Below, piece by piece: positions 54,463 to 64,000 of a stretch of DNA of 64,000 nucleotides. Every line of letters starts with the position of its first letter. The stretch's first letter is position 1. The stretch lies in NCBI RefSeq assembly GCF_001428545.1, contig NZ_LMHZ01000003.1, forward strand, positions 1-64,000. Reading direction: 5' to 3'. The DNA comes from Noviherbaspirillum sp. Root189 (GTDB taxonomy: Bacteria; Pseudomonadota; Gammaproteobacteria; Burkholderiales; Burkholderiaceae_D). Both the position numbers and the translations under genes were made by a program. Under the pieces are notes generated by a model. It was not told where the DNA came from. It searched no databases and worked only from the letters and a program-made list of their open reading frames with translations.

Positions 54463-54831
54463 ATGGATAACCTAAAAGAGCTTGTGAATGCCGATGAACG
54501 ACTTGTACGACGTGGCCGGTACATCGACACGACCTTCATGGTGGAGATCGGAGACATCTCCTACCTGATCAAGGTGACGGAAGGGCGGGTGGCCGACGTC
54601 AGTCGCGGTCCATTCGTCATGCCGACATGGAGCTTCGCGATGCGGGCATCGACGGAAACCTGGAGCCGGTTCTGGCTTCCGGTCCCGCCCCCGGGGTTTC
54701 ACGACCTGTTTGCGTTAATCAAGCGGCGTACCTTGCGTGTCGAAGGAAATCTCCATCCTTTCATGGCAAACCTCTTTTATTTCAAAGGCGTGATGGGCAA
54801 GCTTCGCGCATCGGAAGGAGCAAAAAAATGA
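54463..54831 (+). CDS. SCP2-like small protein
   Basis: A 122-residue soluble protein (MDNLKELVNADERL start) with a beta-rich core (TFMVEIGDISYLIKV, GPFVMPTWSFAMRASTETW) and LRVEGNLHPFMANLFYFKG. This pattern resembles SCP2 sterol-carrier-like domains that bind acyl chains or CoA esters. ATG 54463 is used; a TTG at 54394 would add 23 residues. Its stop overlaps the hydrolase start (ATGA), so the two work together. Ligand unknown. Confidence 0.7.
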   Translation: MDNLKELVNADERLVRRGRYIDTTFMVEIGDISYLIKVTEGRVADVSRGPFVMPTWSFAMRASTETWSRFWLPVPPPGFHDLFALIKRRTLRVEGNLHPFMANLFYFKGVMGKLRASEGAKK

Positions 54832-55691
54832 CAGCAGTGTTCGAACCCGTTGTCGGACGCTATCTGCGTCTCAATTTGCTGGGAAAACCGCACAGATTGT
54901 ATGTCGAGGAGGCGGGGCAAGGCATTCCGCTGCTTTGCCTGCATACTGCCGGATCGGATACCCGCCAGTACCGGGCGTTGCTCAACGACCCGGACGTGCT
55001 GCGCCATTATCGAGTGATCGCGTTCGATCTGCCGTGGCATGGCAAGTCTTCGCCTCCTGCGGGTTGGCAAGACGAGGAATACCGGCTGACTTCGCGCGAC
55101 TATACCGATATTGTCATGGGCGTGGCCGATGCGCTGGAACTTGATGGCCCGGTGGCGATGGGATGTTCCATAGGCGGGCGGATCGTACTGCACTTGGCGC
55201 TCGAGCATCCTGAACGCTTTCGCGCCATCATCGGCCTGCAGTCTGGAGCGCATGTCGATCCCTATTACGACATCAATTGGCTCCACCGTCCCGATGTGCA
55301 CGGCGGCGAAGTTTGCGCAGGCGTCGTATCGGGTCTGGTTGGCCCTCTGAGCCCTGAAGCGGAAAGATGGGAAACCTTGTGGCATTACATGCAGGGCGGT
55401 CCTGGTATTTTCAAAGGCGACCTGCATTTTTATAAGCTCGACGGCGACATCCGGGGAAAGGTAGCTGAGATCGACACTAGTCGCTGTCCCCTATACCTGC
55501 TCTCAGGCGAATATGACTATTCGTGCACGCCGGAGGATACGCTTGACCTGGTCAAACGCATCAAGGGAGCTGAAGCCAACATCATGGAAGGGCTGGGCCA
55601 TTTTCCGATGAGCGAGGATCCCGAGAAGTTTCTTTCTTACCTGCGTCCGGTACTTGACCGTATCCGCGGTGTTAACCGCGTCGCCAGCTAG
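54828..55691 (+). CDS. alpha/beta hydrolase
   Basis: A 287-residue hydrolase: LCLHTAGSDTRQYR, nucleophile elbow MGCSIGG (Ser114), acid in GEYDYSCTPEDT and histidine in GLGHFPMSEDP. The frame is open far upstream, but ATG 54828 overlaps the SCP2-like stop and follows GGAAGGAG. It may cleave a lipophilic ester or thioester presented by the SCP2-like protein. Confidence 0.89.
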   Translation: MTAVFEPVVGRYLRLNLLGKPHRLYVEEAGQGIPLLCLHTAGSDTRQYRALLNDPDVLRHYRVIAFDLPWHGKSSPPAGWQDEEYRLTSRDYTDIVMGVADALELDGPVAMGCSIGGRIVLHLALEHPERFRAIIGLQSGAHVDPYYDINWLHRPDVHGGEVCAGVVSGLVGPLSPEAERWETLWHYMQGGPGIFKGDLHFYKLDGDIRGKVAEIDTSRCPLYLLSGEYDYSCTPEDTLDLVKRIKGAEANIMEGLGHFPMSEDPEKFLSYLRPVLDRIRGVNRVAS

Positions 55692-55826
55692 ATCCCGTTT
55701 TGAAGCCGACAACCTGATTGCTGATTGTTCCACTGCACCGAGGAGTCGGTACAGCAGAAAGTGGCTGTCGGCCACATGCATTCAAGTAGGAAATATAAGT
55801 CATAACCTGGAGACAAGGATTTCAAC

Positions 55827-57035
55827 ATGAAGAAGCTCATCGCAAGCGCCATATCGGCCCTGTTCGCCTGCTCCATGCCGGCACATGCGCAAGAAAAGGT
55901 ATCCGACGGGATCGTCAAGATCGGTGTGATAACGGATATGTCAGGCTTGTATGCCGACAACGTTGGAACCGGCTCTGTGCTCGCTACGCGGCTGGCGGTC
56001 GAGGATTTTGGCGGCAAGGTGCTCGGCAAGCCGGTCGAGATCGTCACGATGGATCATCAGAACAAAGCTGATATCGCCTCGACAAAAGTGCGCGAGTGGA
56101 TTGATCGGGACAAGGTGGACGTGATTACCGAGCTGGGCAGTAGCGCGGTTGCGCTGGCGGCGATGAAGATAGGCGCCGAAAAGAACCGGATCACCATGGT
56201 AACGGGGGCAGGCGCGACCCGTATCTCCGGCGAGGACTGCACACCGACAAACGTGCACTGGGTCTATGACACATATGCCTTGGCCAACGTCGCCGGTAAG
56301 GAAATCGTCGGCAGCGGTGGAAAATCCTGGTATTTCATCGCGGCCGACTACGCTTTCGGACACGCGCTGCAGAACGACGGCACCAAGATCGTCAACGCGG
56401 CAGGCGGTAAGGTTCTGGGCGCCTCGCGCTATCCTATTCCAGGCAATGATTTCAGCTCCCAGCTGGTGCAAGCCCAGGCAAGTGGCGCAAATGTCGTGGC
56501 TCTGGCGAACGCGGGTATGGATACGCAGGTCTCCATAAAGCAGGCCAAGGAATTCGGGCTGCCACCGAAACAGAAAATCGTGGCAATGCTCATGAGCATT
56601 GCGGATGTCCATGCGCTGGGCCTGGAGCAGGCGCAAGGCATGTATTTCACCGAGAGCTTTTACTGGAACCTGAATGACGACTCGCGCAAATTTGCGCGAC
56701 GCTTCTTTGAAAAGCACAAGCGCATGCCGACCGCCCTGCAGGCAGGTCAATACTCGGCCGTGTTGAGCTATCTGAAGGCAGTACAAGCGGCTGGCACCGA
56801 TGCGACGACTCAGGTCATGGAGAAACTGAAAGCGATGCCGATCAACGATGCCTTTACCAAGAACGGAAAAATCCGGGCAGATGGAAAAATGATTCACGAT
56901 ATGTATCTGGTTGAAGTCAAGGCACCAAAAGAGTCGACAACGCCTTGGGACTATTTTCGTGTCGTGAAGACCGTTCCGGGCGATCAGGCATTTGCACCGT
57001 TGGCTGAAAGCGCTTGTCCGCTGGCGAAGAAATAG
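55827..57035 (+). CDS. LivK-type ABC transporter substrate-binding protein
   Basis: A 402-residue periplasmic binding protein with signal peptide (SMPAHAQEKV) and the type 1 fold of branched-chain amino acid/aromatic acid receptors (VKIGVITDMSGLYADNVGTG, KADIASTKVREWIDRDKVD, PIPGNDFSSQLVQA). No liv permease genes follow, so it must use one encoded elsewhere. Relatives commonly bind aromatic acids. Confidence 0.92.
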   Translation: MKKLIASAISALFACSMPAHAQEKVSDGIVKIGVITDMSGLYADNVGTGSVLATRLAVEDFGGKVLGKPVEIVTMDHQNKADIASTKVREWIDRDKVDVITELGSSAVALAAMKIGAEKNRITMVTGAGATRISGEDCTPTNVHWVYDTYALANVAGKEIVGSGGKSWYFIAADYAFGHALQNDGTKIVNAAGGKVLGASRYPIPGNDFSSQLVQAQASGANVVALANAGMDTQVSIKQAKEFGLPPKQKIVAMLMSIADVHALGLEQAQGMYFTESFYWNLNDDSRKFARRFFEKHKRMPTALQAGQYSAVLSYLKAVQAAGTDATTQVMEKLKAMPINDAFTKNGKIRADGKMIHDMYLVEVKAPKESTTPWDYFRVVKTVPGDQAFAPLAESACPLAKK

Positions 57036-57082
57036 GCTGCCAATATTCCCGGACGCAGTTACATACCGGCGAAAGGTTCTAC

Positions 57083-57865
57083 ATGAACGAGTCGTTTACA
57101 GTCTTTGCAATAAAGTACGCCACGGTCGATCGCCTTCGAAAGGATAACTTTCTACATCCGACCGATGGCGATCCCGAGGCACCGATGGCACTCGATTTCT
57201 TCGTGTGGCTGGTCGTGGGGCAGGGGACGGCGCTGCTGGTTGACACCGGTTTCAGCCCCGCCTCGGCGCAGGCGCGCAAGCGAAAATACCTGGTAACGCC
57301 GGTGGAATCGCTCCGACGTCTGGGCTACGCACGCGATGATATCAAGGACCTTGTCATCACGCATCTGCATTACGACCACGCGGGCAACATCGATGAGTTT
57401 CCAGCCGCTGAAATCTGGGTGCAGGAGCGGGAAGTGCGGTATGCCACCGGCAGTTGCATGTGCGATCCCAAGCAGAGCCACTTCTTTTCCAGTGACGACC
57501 TGGGCAGTTTGATCAAGCAGCTTTACCGAGGCAATGTCCGCTTCGTCAATGGGTTTCATCAGCTCCGTGACGGCGTTGAGCTGCATCGCGTGGGCGGCCA
57601 TACAGACGGCTTGCAGGTGGTGCGAGTCCGCACGGAAAAAGGATGGGTCGTGCTGGCCTCGGACGCGGCGCACTACTACGAGAACCTCATCAAGGAAAAT
57701 CCCTTCCCAGCGATCTACAGTCTTGACGACATGCGTAAGGGCTATGCCCGGATTCGCGAGCTGGCCGATGGCGAAGACAACATCGTGCCTGGCCATGACC
57801 CCGAGGTTTGCGCGCGCTATCCCTCGGCCGGGGTGCCCGATATTCATGCGTATCGGATTGCCTGA
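57083..57865 (+). CDS. metallo-beta-lactamase-fold hydrolase, AttM/AiiB-like
   Basis: A 260-residue enzyme with the metal motif THLHYDHAGN (His94, His96, Asp98, His99), further histidine in GGHTDGLQ, LASDAAHYYEN and VPGHDPEV. It is closest in type to N-acyl-homoserine-lactonase-like and related lactone hydrolases. In this setting a catabolic lactone or ester hydrolase is at least as likely as quorum quenching. Starts at ATG 57083, 47 bp after the receptor gene. Confidence 0.88.
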   Translation: MNESFTVFAIKYATVDRLRKDNFLHPTDGDPEAPMALDFFVWLVVGQGTALLVDTGFSPASAQARKRKYLVTPVESLRRLGYARDDIKDLVITHLHYDHAGNIDEFPAAEIWVQEREVRYATGSCMCDPKQSHFFSSDDLGSLIKQLYRGNVRFVNGFHQLRDGVELHRVGGHTDGLQVVRVRTEKGWVVLASDAAHYYENLIKENPFPAIYSLDDMRKGYARIRELADGEDNIVPGHDPEVCARYPSAGVPDIHAYRIA

Positions 57866-57909
57866 CATCGTCGGCTTAGGATGCCCGTACTGCTATAGCG
57901 ATAACGCAC

Positions 57910-58149
57910 GTGAGCTCCTTGATTGAGGAGCGCTACGGACGGCGCGTTGTGCAAATCAGCCAGGAAATACGCGCCGTTACCGTCGCGCATGCGGTGGCAT
58001 CGACACTCCAGGTGGCGCCCGGGTCCGCCGCCCTGAAGATCATCCGCTGGTATCGGGACGCCGCCAATCGGACCTTTGAAGTGTCGGTCAGCGTGCATCC
58101 CGCGGATCGCTTTGCGGTTTCAATGCAGCTCCGGTTGACCGACAGGTAG
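57910..58149 (+). pseudogene. GntR/HutC-type regulator remnant (UTRA domain only)
   Basis: From a GTG the frame gives SLIEERYGRRVVQISQEIRA, then QVAPGSAALKIIRWYRDA and NRTFEVSVSVHPADRF. This is the C-terminal end of a UTRA ligand domain of GntR/HutC regulators, ending normally at 58149. The DNA-binding domain and about two-thirds of the protein are missing, and no matching sequence lies upstream, where the MBL gene ends 44 bp before. A truncated regulator, probably once controlling the adjacent genes. Confidence 0.7.
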
Positions 58150-59632
<1,483 letters not shown>

Positions 59633-59651
59633 AAGTCGTCATTTCTTAATA

Positions 59652-60578
59652 CTATGAGCCTGACCACCGCTTATCATCTTTGAATAGCTCCGCGACAAGT
59701 GACCGCAACCACTGATGTCGTCCATCATCATGGTATTTTCGATGCCAGTGTTGCTTGAGATCGAATCGGGGAATCTGAAGAGGCGGTGCCACCAGCCTGA
59801 CATCTGAGAACTCCGCGAATGAGGTGCCTACCGCGAGCGGTACAGTTACAACCAGATCGGTCGTAGCGACAATGAACGGGATTGACAGAAAGTGTGGCGT
59901 TGACAGCACGACACGCCGGCGGATGTTCTTGCGTTCAAGATATCGCTCAAACACTTCCTGGCTTCGACCTTCCGCCTTTACAACAGCATGTCCGAGAGCG
60001 AGAAATTGCGACAGTGTCATTTTCTCCGAACGCACGGGATGGTCCTTGCGCAGCAGCGAAACGAAGCTGTGGGAAAACAGCCGCTGCTGGAAGAAATTAT
60101 GTCTTTTCAAATCCGGAAAATAACCCATTGCGAGATCAACCGTGCCCGACTCCAGCGCATCGCCTACCTCGCTGGCGGGAAGTGTCACCGAACTCACGGT
60201 GGCTAACGGCGCACGTTCACGGATGGCCTGCAGCAGCTTCGGAAGGAATACCATTTCGCCGATGTCCGACAGCGCAACGGTAAAGGTCGTGTTGGTCGTT
60301 GACGGATCAAAGGCCGCCTGCTGAAGCACCTCCTTCCCGACACGATCGAGCATCTGCCTCGCTAGTTCTATCACTGGTCTGGCCCGTGGCGTCGCCTCCA
60401 TGCCGCGAACGGTGCGCACGAACAATTCATCACCAAGCTGTCGCCGCAGCTTGCCTAAGGAGAGACTTACCGCCGGCTGGCTAAGCTCCGGGCGTTCGGC
60501 CGCACGGCTCACGCTTTTTTCCTCGGCGATTGCCAGCACGACGGCCAGCAGGTTCAGATCGAATTTATTGTTTCTCAT
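59652..60578 (-). CDS. LysR-family regulator
   Basis: A 308-residue LTTR starting at the conserved MRNNKFDLNLLAVVLAIAEE, with the helix-turn-helix in SVSRAAERPELSQPAVSLSL and NodD/SyrM-like spacing (FDLNLL). It converges with pobA (19 bp between stops) and is divergent from the LivK-type receptor at 60706 across 127 bp. It most likely regulates the receptor-oxygenase genes. The frame extends far upstream but only non-family sequence. Confidence 0.92.
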   Translation of the reverse strand: MRNNKFDLNLLAVVLAIAEEKSVSRAAERPELSQPAVSLSLGKLRRQLGDELFVRTVRGMEATPRARPVIELARQMLDRVGKEVLQQAAFDPSTTNTTFTVALSDIGEMVFLPKLLQAIRERAPLATVSSVTLPASEVGDALESGTVDLAMGYFPDLKRHNFFQQRLFSHSFVSLLRKDHPVRSEKMTLSQFLALGHAVVKAEGRSQEVFERYLERKNIRRRVVLSTPHFLSIPFIVATTDLVVTVPLAVGTSFAEFSDVRLVAPPLQIPRFDLKQHWHRKYHDDGRHQWLRSLVAELFKDDKRWSGS

Positions 60579-60705
60579 TAGTTTTACAAATACAGGATAT
60601 AAGTCACATTTGCTGACAATATACACTCCTTTACCTATGATGCCTTCTATGGACAGGTGGGAAGCGACTTCTTCCAACCGTCCAAAAACGATAATGGAGA
60701 CAATC

Positions 60706-61887
60706 ATGCATAAGATACGCGGAGCCCGTGCGGCACTGTTAGCGGTCGGAATTCTTTTGAGCATCTCCGGCGCCCTTGCCGACAACAAGACCATACGGAT
60801 CGGTGTCATTACTTCGCTGTCCGGTTCCGCTGCTGAGAGCGGCGCCCAGATGAAGGCCGGCATCGACACATATCTCCGTACCGCAGGGGACACCGTCGCC
60901 GGAAAAAAGATCGAGGTCATCTACAAGGACGACACCGGACCAGTGCCCGATGTGGCCAAGCGCCTTGCCACCGAGCTGCTGACCCGCGACAAGGTTGATA
61001 TTCTTGCCGGCTTCATCTTCACGCCCAATGCCCTCGCTGCGGCAAGCGTGGCGGCGCAGGCGAAAAAGCCGATGGTGATCATGAATGCCGCAGCTTCGGG
61101 CATTACCGCCAAGGCGCCCGGCGCGACGCGCGTGTCGTACACCATCGCCCAGTCAGTCACGCCGCTTGCCGAATGGGCCTACAGGACCGGTTCGCGCCGT
61201 GTGTTCACGGTAGTGTCCGATTACGCACCCGGCTTGGAAGCCGAGACCTGGTTCAACAAGACCTTTACCACTGCCGGAGGACAAGTGATTGGCTCGGTGA
61301 GGATGCCGCTGGCTACGACCGATTACGCTGCCTTTGTGCAGCGTATCAAGGATGAAAAGCCAGATGCGGTTCATGTATTCCTGCCGAATGGTCAACCCAT
61401 GGTGTCCTTTATCAAAGCGTATCGCGAGAAAGGACTGGACAAGGCGGGTATCCGCTTTCTCGGCGGTGAGGGTTGGGGCGATGAGGACGTGCTCAAGGCA
61501 GGTGGCGATACCCTAGTCGGCATTTACTCGGCGGGATTTTATTCCTATACGCGTCCCGGCGCTGAAAACGGCAAGTTCGTCGACGCATTCTCGCAGACGG
61601 TCGGCGGAAAATTCAAACCTAGCTTCCTGGCGGCGGCATCGTATGACGGCATGGCGATGATTGTCAAAACGCTGGCCAAGACAAATGGCAATACGGAAAT
61701 CGGCGCATTCATGGAAGCGCTGAAAACCTATACCTCGAGTAGTCCGCGAGGCACTGTCGCCATCGATCCCGAGACTCGGGACATCGTGCAGACCATCTAT
61801 ATCCGGCGCATCGACAAGACTCCGGCCGGAGCGCTGATCGCCAATGAAATCGAAAAATTCGACGGCGTGAAAGACCCTGCCAAATGA
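60706..61887 (+). CDS. LivK-type ABC transporter substrate-binding protein
   Basis: A 393-residue receptor with signal peptide (ISGALADNK) and type 1 fold (IRIGVITSLSGSAAESGAQM, VPDVAKRLATELLTRDKVD). ATG 60706 has GGAGA five bases upstream. No permease genes accompany it. Placed 76 bp before the Rieske oxygenase, it probably binds the same aromatic acid. Confidence 0.92.
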   Translation: MHKIRGARAALLAVGILLSISGALADNKTIRIGVITSLSGSAAESGAQMKAGIDTYLRTAGDTVAGKKIEVIYKDDTGPVPDVAKRLATELLTRDKVDILAGFIFTPNALAAASVAAQAKKPMVIMNAAASGITAKAPGATRVSYTIAQSVTPLAEWAYRTGSRRVFTVVSDYAPGLEAETWFNKTFTTAGGQVIGSVRMPLATTDYAAFVQRIKDEKPDAVHVFLPNGQPMVSFIKAYREKGLDKAGIRFLGGEGWGDEDVLKAGGDTLVGIYSAGFYSYTRPGAENGKFVDAFSQTVGGKFKPSFLAAASYDGMAMIVKTLAKTNGNTEIGAFMEALKTYTSSSPRGTVAIDPETRDIVQTIYIRRIDKTPAGALIANEIEKFDGVKDPAK

Positions 61888-61963
61888 ACTTGCCAATAAA
61901 ACCTTCCAGCTCGTTCCCGACGTTTAGGACGGCGACGCAACCCATTTCTTATAAGGAGCAGCT

Positions 61964-63037
61964 ATGAATTCCCCGATCGCGGCAAAGGAAGTGTCCTTCA
62001 CCTCTGCGAAAAAATCGTCCTTTCCGCTAGACCAGTGGTATGTCGCAGGTTTGTCAGGCGAACTAGCGGACAAACCGATTGCGCGCACGCTCCTGAACCA
62101 GCCGATTGTGCTTTTTCGTAGCGGCAACGGCCAAGCCGCGGCGTTGGAAGACCGTTGCTGCCACCGCTCCCTCCCTTTGTCGTCCGGCATGGTCGAAGAA
62201 CGCGGCGTACGCTGCGGCTATCACGGCTTGCTTTACGACCCGAACGGCACATGCATCGAAGTTCCAGGACAAGAACGCATTCCTGCCAAGGCCAGGGTCA
62301 AGGCCTACACCTTGCGTGAGAAGGACGACATCCTCTGGATATGGATGCCAAAGGAAGACGGCAGCGTGCCTAGCCATGAACCGCCGGATTATCCGCATCA
62401 TCATGACCCGAAGTACAAATACGGATGGGGCGTCTATCACTATGATGCGCCGTACCAGCTTATCCACGACAACCTGCTGGACTTGAGCCACCTTGGCTAT
62501 GTGCACCTGAAAACCATCGGAGGCAATGCGCGGCTGCACATGCATGCGAAAACCATGGTGAGCAACGACGACAAGTCGGTGCTCGTGGTGCGCCACATGC
62601 CGGGCAGCACACCGCCGCCTACCTATAAGGCCGCTTATCCCTTCGGCGATACCTGCGATCGCTGGCAGGAAATCGCTTTCCATGTCAGCCATCTCGCAAT
62701 ATGGACTGGCGCAGTCGAGCCCGGAACGGATGCAATTGACGATCCGAACCGGGGCGGCTTTCACATGCGCGGCTTTCACGGCATCACGCCTGAGACAGAA
62801 ACCACGGCGCATTACTTCTGGAGCATGGCCAGCAACAAGCATCCGGACATGCCGGATACCATAGACACTGTGGTGGAACAAACCAAGTTCACGTTCGATG
62901 AGGACCGCCTGGTGGTCGAGCAGCAGTACCGTAACATGCAGCGCTTTAACGGACAGTCGGATTGGACCGATATTCATGTTGATGCGGGGCCGAACCGGGC
63001 GCGACGGATCATTGCCAAGCTGGTGGAGCAGAACTGA
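61964..63037 (+). CDS. Rieske non-haem iron oxygenase alpha subunit, VanA-like
   Basis: A 357-residue oxygenase of the vanillate O-demethylase/phthalate 4,5-dioxygenase group. The Rieske cluster ligands are Cys65, His67, Cys84, His87 (DRCCHRS, RCGYHGLLYD). The mononuclear iron site is Asp173, His176, His181 in DNLLDLSHLGYVH. It could demethylate methoxybenzoates or hydroxylate an aromatic acid. AAGGAG site. Its required ferredoxin reductase (VanB type) is not next to it, so it must borrow one. Confidence 0.93.
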   Translation: MNSPIAAKEVSFTSAKKSSFPLDQWYVAGLSGELADKPIARTLLNQPIVLFRSGNGQAAALEDRCCHRSLPLSSGMVEERGVRCGYHGLLYDPNGTCIEVPGQERIPAKARVKAYTLREKDDILWIWMPKEDGSVPSHEPPDYPHHHDPKYKYGWGVYHYDAPYQLIHDNLLDLSHLGYVHLKTIGGNARLHMHAKTMVSNDDKSVLVVRHMPGSTPPPTYKAAYPFGDTCDRWQEIAFHVSHLAIWTGAVEPGTDAIDDPNRGGFHMRGFHGITPETETTAHYFWSMASNKHPDMPDTIDTVVEQTKFTFDEDRLVVEQQYRNMQRFNGQSDWTDIHVDAGPNRARRIIAKLVEQN

Positions 63038-63296
63038 GTTCAGGACTGCGTGCCGTCCTGAGCGGACAGCATTCTATCGGCACATTGCGGATTCGGCCTA
63101 CGCCGGTAACTTGCGCTTTTTTTCGACTCAGACATGGACGCCAGGATGAACATCGAGGACGTATTGAAGGCCCTGTCCGGCGATACGCATCTCTATGGCA
63201 CAGTGGTGCAAGTGTGGTTCGACAATCGCTTCGAGGGAAAAGGGGTCTCTGCGGGTACTTGATCTGTAGGTGCCTGGCCCGTTGCAGCGGAAGACC

Positions 63297-63509
63297 CTAA
63301 TTGATTTCCTGAACCGGCCTCATTTCCAGATGAATGTGTAGCGACTTCTCATTATCTAAGTGCTTATCGTTTCCAGCGAACAGGACGTTGTAGAAAAGTG
63401 TGTCATCAGGCATAAACACGCCGCCGCTCATGGCCAGGGCCGTCAGCACGAAGCTGTCATTGAAGAAGAGCAGGAACTTGTCAATGACCTTTATGAACAT
63501 CTCGCCCAT
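63297..63509 (-). CDS. small hypothetical protein
   Basis: A 70-residue protein of unknown family, with a hydrophobic middle (FLLFFNDSFVLTALAMSGGV) that may be one membrane span, then a charged tail containing HIHLEMRP. It has an AAGGAAG ribosome site 11 bp after the gene for a 45-residue membrane peptide, so the two form an operon. I do not recognise it. Confidence 0.6.
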   Translation of the reverse strand: MGEMFIKVIDKFLLFFNDSFVLTALAMSGGVFMPDDTLFYNVLFAGNDKHLDNEKSLHIHLEMRPVQEIN

Positions 63510-63520
63510 CTCGCTCTTCC

Positions 63521-63658
63521 TTAGAACCAGACAAACCTGTCATAAACGCTGTAGATGCAGGCAATGCTGACACCGATGAATACTGCGCAATAGGCAGTAT
63601 CGGTGAACGAGCGGTACTTATCGCGGTCGGCCGAAGCGCGCGTTGAGAAGCGTTGCAT
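63521..63658 (-). CDS. 45-residue single-span membrane peptide
   Basis: ATG 63658 has a strong AAGGAGA site eight bases upstream. The peptide has a basic N-terminal part (QRFSTRASADRDKYRSF) and one hydrophobic helix (AYCAVFIGVSIACIYSVY), ending in WF. It is too short for routine gene calls. It is followed 11 bp later by the 70-residue gene. Function unknown; size and shape suit a small membrane regulator or subunit. Confidence 0.6.
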   Translation of the reverse strand: MQRFSTRASADRDKYRSFTDTAYCAVFIGVSIACIYSVYDRFVWF

Positions 63659-64000
63659 GATGTCTCCTTGTCTTGTTCTGCTTTCAGTATTGTCAAACTG
63701 ACGACGTTGGAGAAGTCAAAAATCGTGATGGGGCCTATCGATGACATGGATGGTTAAAGTGGACTGATCACTTCATTCGTCTGGCATGCCATTTTTCAAT
63801 CCAGGGTATCTGCATTCACAGTTTCTCAATGTTAACCATTTGCCTTCGATTCATCAGCGACGCAAAGCCGAAATGGAGACCATTGGGATATGTCGACATG
63901 CACTAGTCCGGGATTTTCCGCCACGGCGCGTTCAGGTAACGAGTGTTTCCGGCGCTGATATGCGCGCTTCGCTGTCCGCAGTTGCAATGGCCGTTGCTGA
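63659..64000. other. window end, possible partial open frame
   Basis: Contains the promoter side of the small-gene operon. A plus-strand frame from ATG 63786 stays open for 71 codons to the window end (PFFNPGYLHSQF at its start), but without a ribosome site or recognised family. It may be the start of a gene or chance. Confidence 0.2.

Noticed and set aside
57083-57865. Quorum-quenching AHL lactonase
   Set aside because: The metal motif fits, but the fold covers many lactonases and esterases and the setting is catabolic, so a signalling role is not asserted.
63146-63262. 38-codon plus-strand frame after the Rieske gene
   Set aside because: Weak start context, no family match and no neighbour coupling; probably chance or a fragment.

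Overview
The window looks like a piece of a Burkholderiales (beta-proteobacterial) chromosome, perhaps Oxalobacteraceae. This is inferred from the gene content: a monomeric NADP isocitrate dehydrogenase, tamAB next to ftsK, orphan Bug/TctC-type periplasmic receptors, PobA, and many IclR/LysR-controlled acid-catabolism genes in a fairly GC-rich background. No rRNA, tRNA, CRISPR array or intact mobile element was recognised.

Layout. 1-9.4 kb: a small DUF7684-like protein, then the minus-strand housekeeping genes ftsK, tamB and tamA. 9.7-10.1 kb: a broken maa (sugar O-acetyltransferase) remnant. 10.1-25.1 kb: two divergent acyl-CoA catabolic operons either side of a palindrome-rich control region at 17.4-17.6 kb. 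The minus-strand operon holds two TctC receptors, a double-hotdog hydratase, an acyl-CoA ligase, an LCAD-like acyl-CoA dehydrogenase, a thiolase-fold protein with no nucleophilic cysteine and a DUF35 protein. The plus-strand operon holds an SDR, a MaoC hydratase, an ADP-forming type acyl-CoA ligase, a second dehydrogenase, an IclR regulator, an alpha-methylacyl-CoA racemase with its full catalytic triad, and an enoyl-CoA hydratase/isomerase homologue lacking the usual glutamates. Together they suggest beta-oxidation of a methyl-branched carboxylic acid that ends in a retro-aldol step rather than thiolysis. The substrate cannot be read from the sequence.

25.3-31 kb: icd behind a perfect 14-bp palindrome, a dinB (Pol IV) pseudogene, and a set of PQQ-type sugar dehydrogenase lipoprotein, cytochrome c and a small Ser/Gly lipoprotein. 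31.2-33.3 kb: a complete hipBA toxin-antitoxin pair with inverted-repeat operators. 33.4-41.9 kb: two paralogous modules of an IclR regulator divergent from a TRAP receptor. Only the first has the permease genes, and it also carries aroQ (3-dehydroquinate dehydratase), which suggests uptake and catabolism of a quinate/shikimate-type acid. A PRISE-family reductase lies between the modules. An IS630-type transposase remnant follows at about 42.0-42.3 kb.

42.6-57.9 kb: a second acid-catabolism region: LysR, acyl-CoA dehydrogenase, ADP-forming type acyl-CoA ligase overlapping an alpha/beta hydrolase, an MmgE/PrpD protein, two 3-hydroxyisobutyrate-dehydrogenase-family enzymes flanking a TctC receptor and an aldehyde dehydrogenase, an SCP2-like protein coupled to a second hydrolase, a LivK-type receptor and a metallo-beta-lactamase-fold hydrolase. 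57.9-63 kb: aromatic catabolism: a GntR/UTRA remnant, pobA (4-hydroxybenzoate 3-monooxygenase), a LysR gene, another LivK-type receptor and a VanA-like Rieske oxygenase. The window ends with two tiny minus-strand genes, one coding for a 45-residue single-span membrane peptide that is easily missed.
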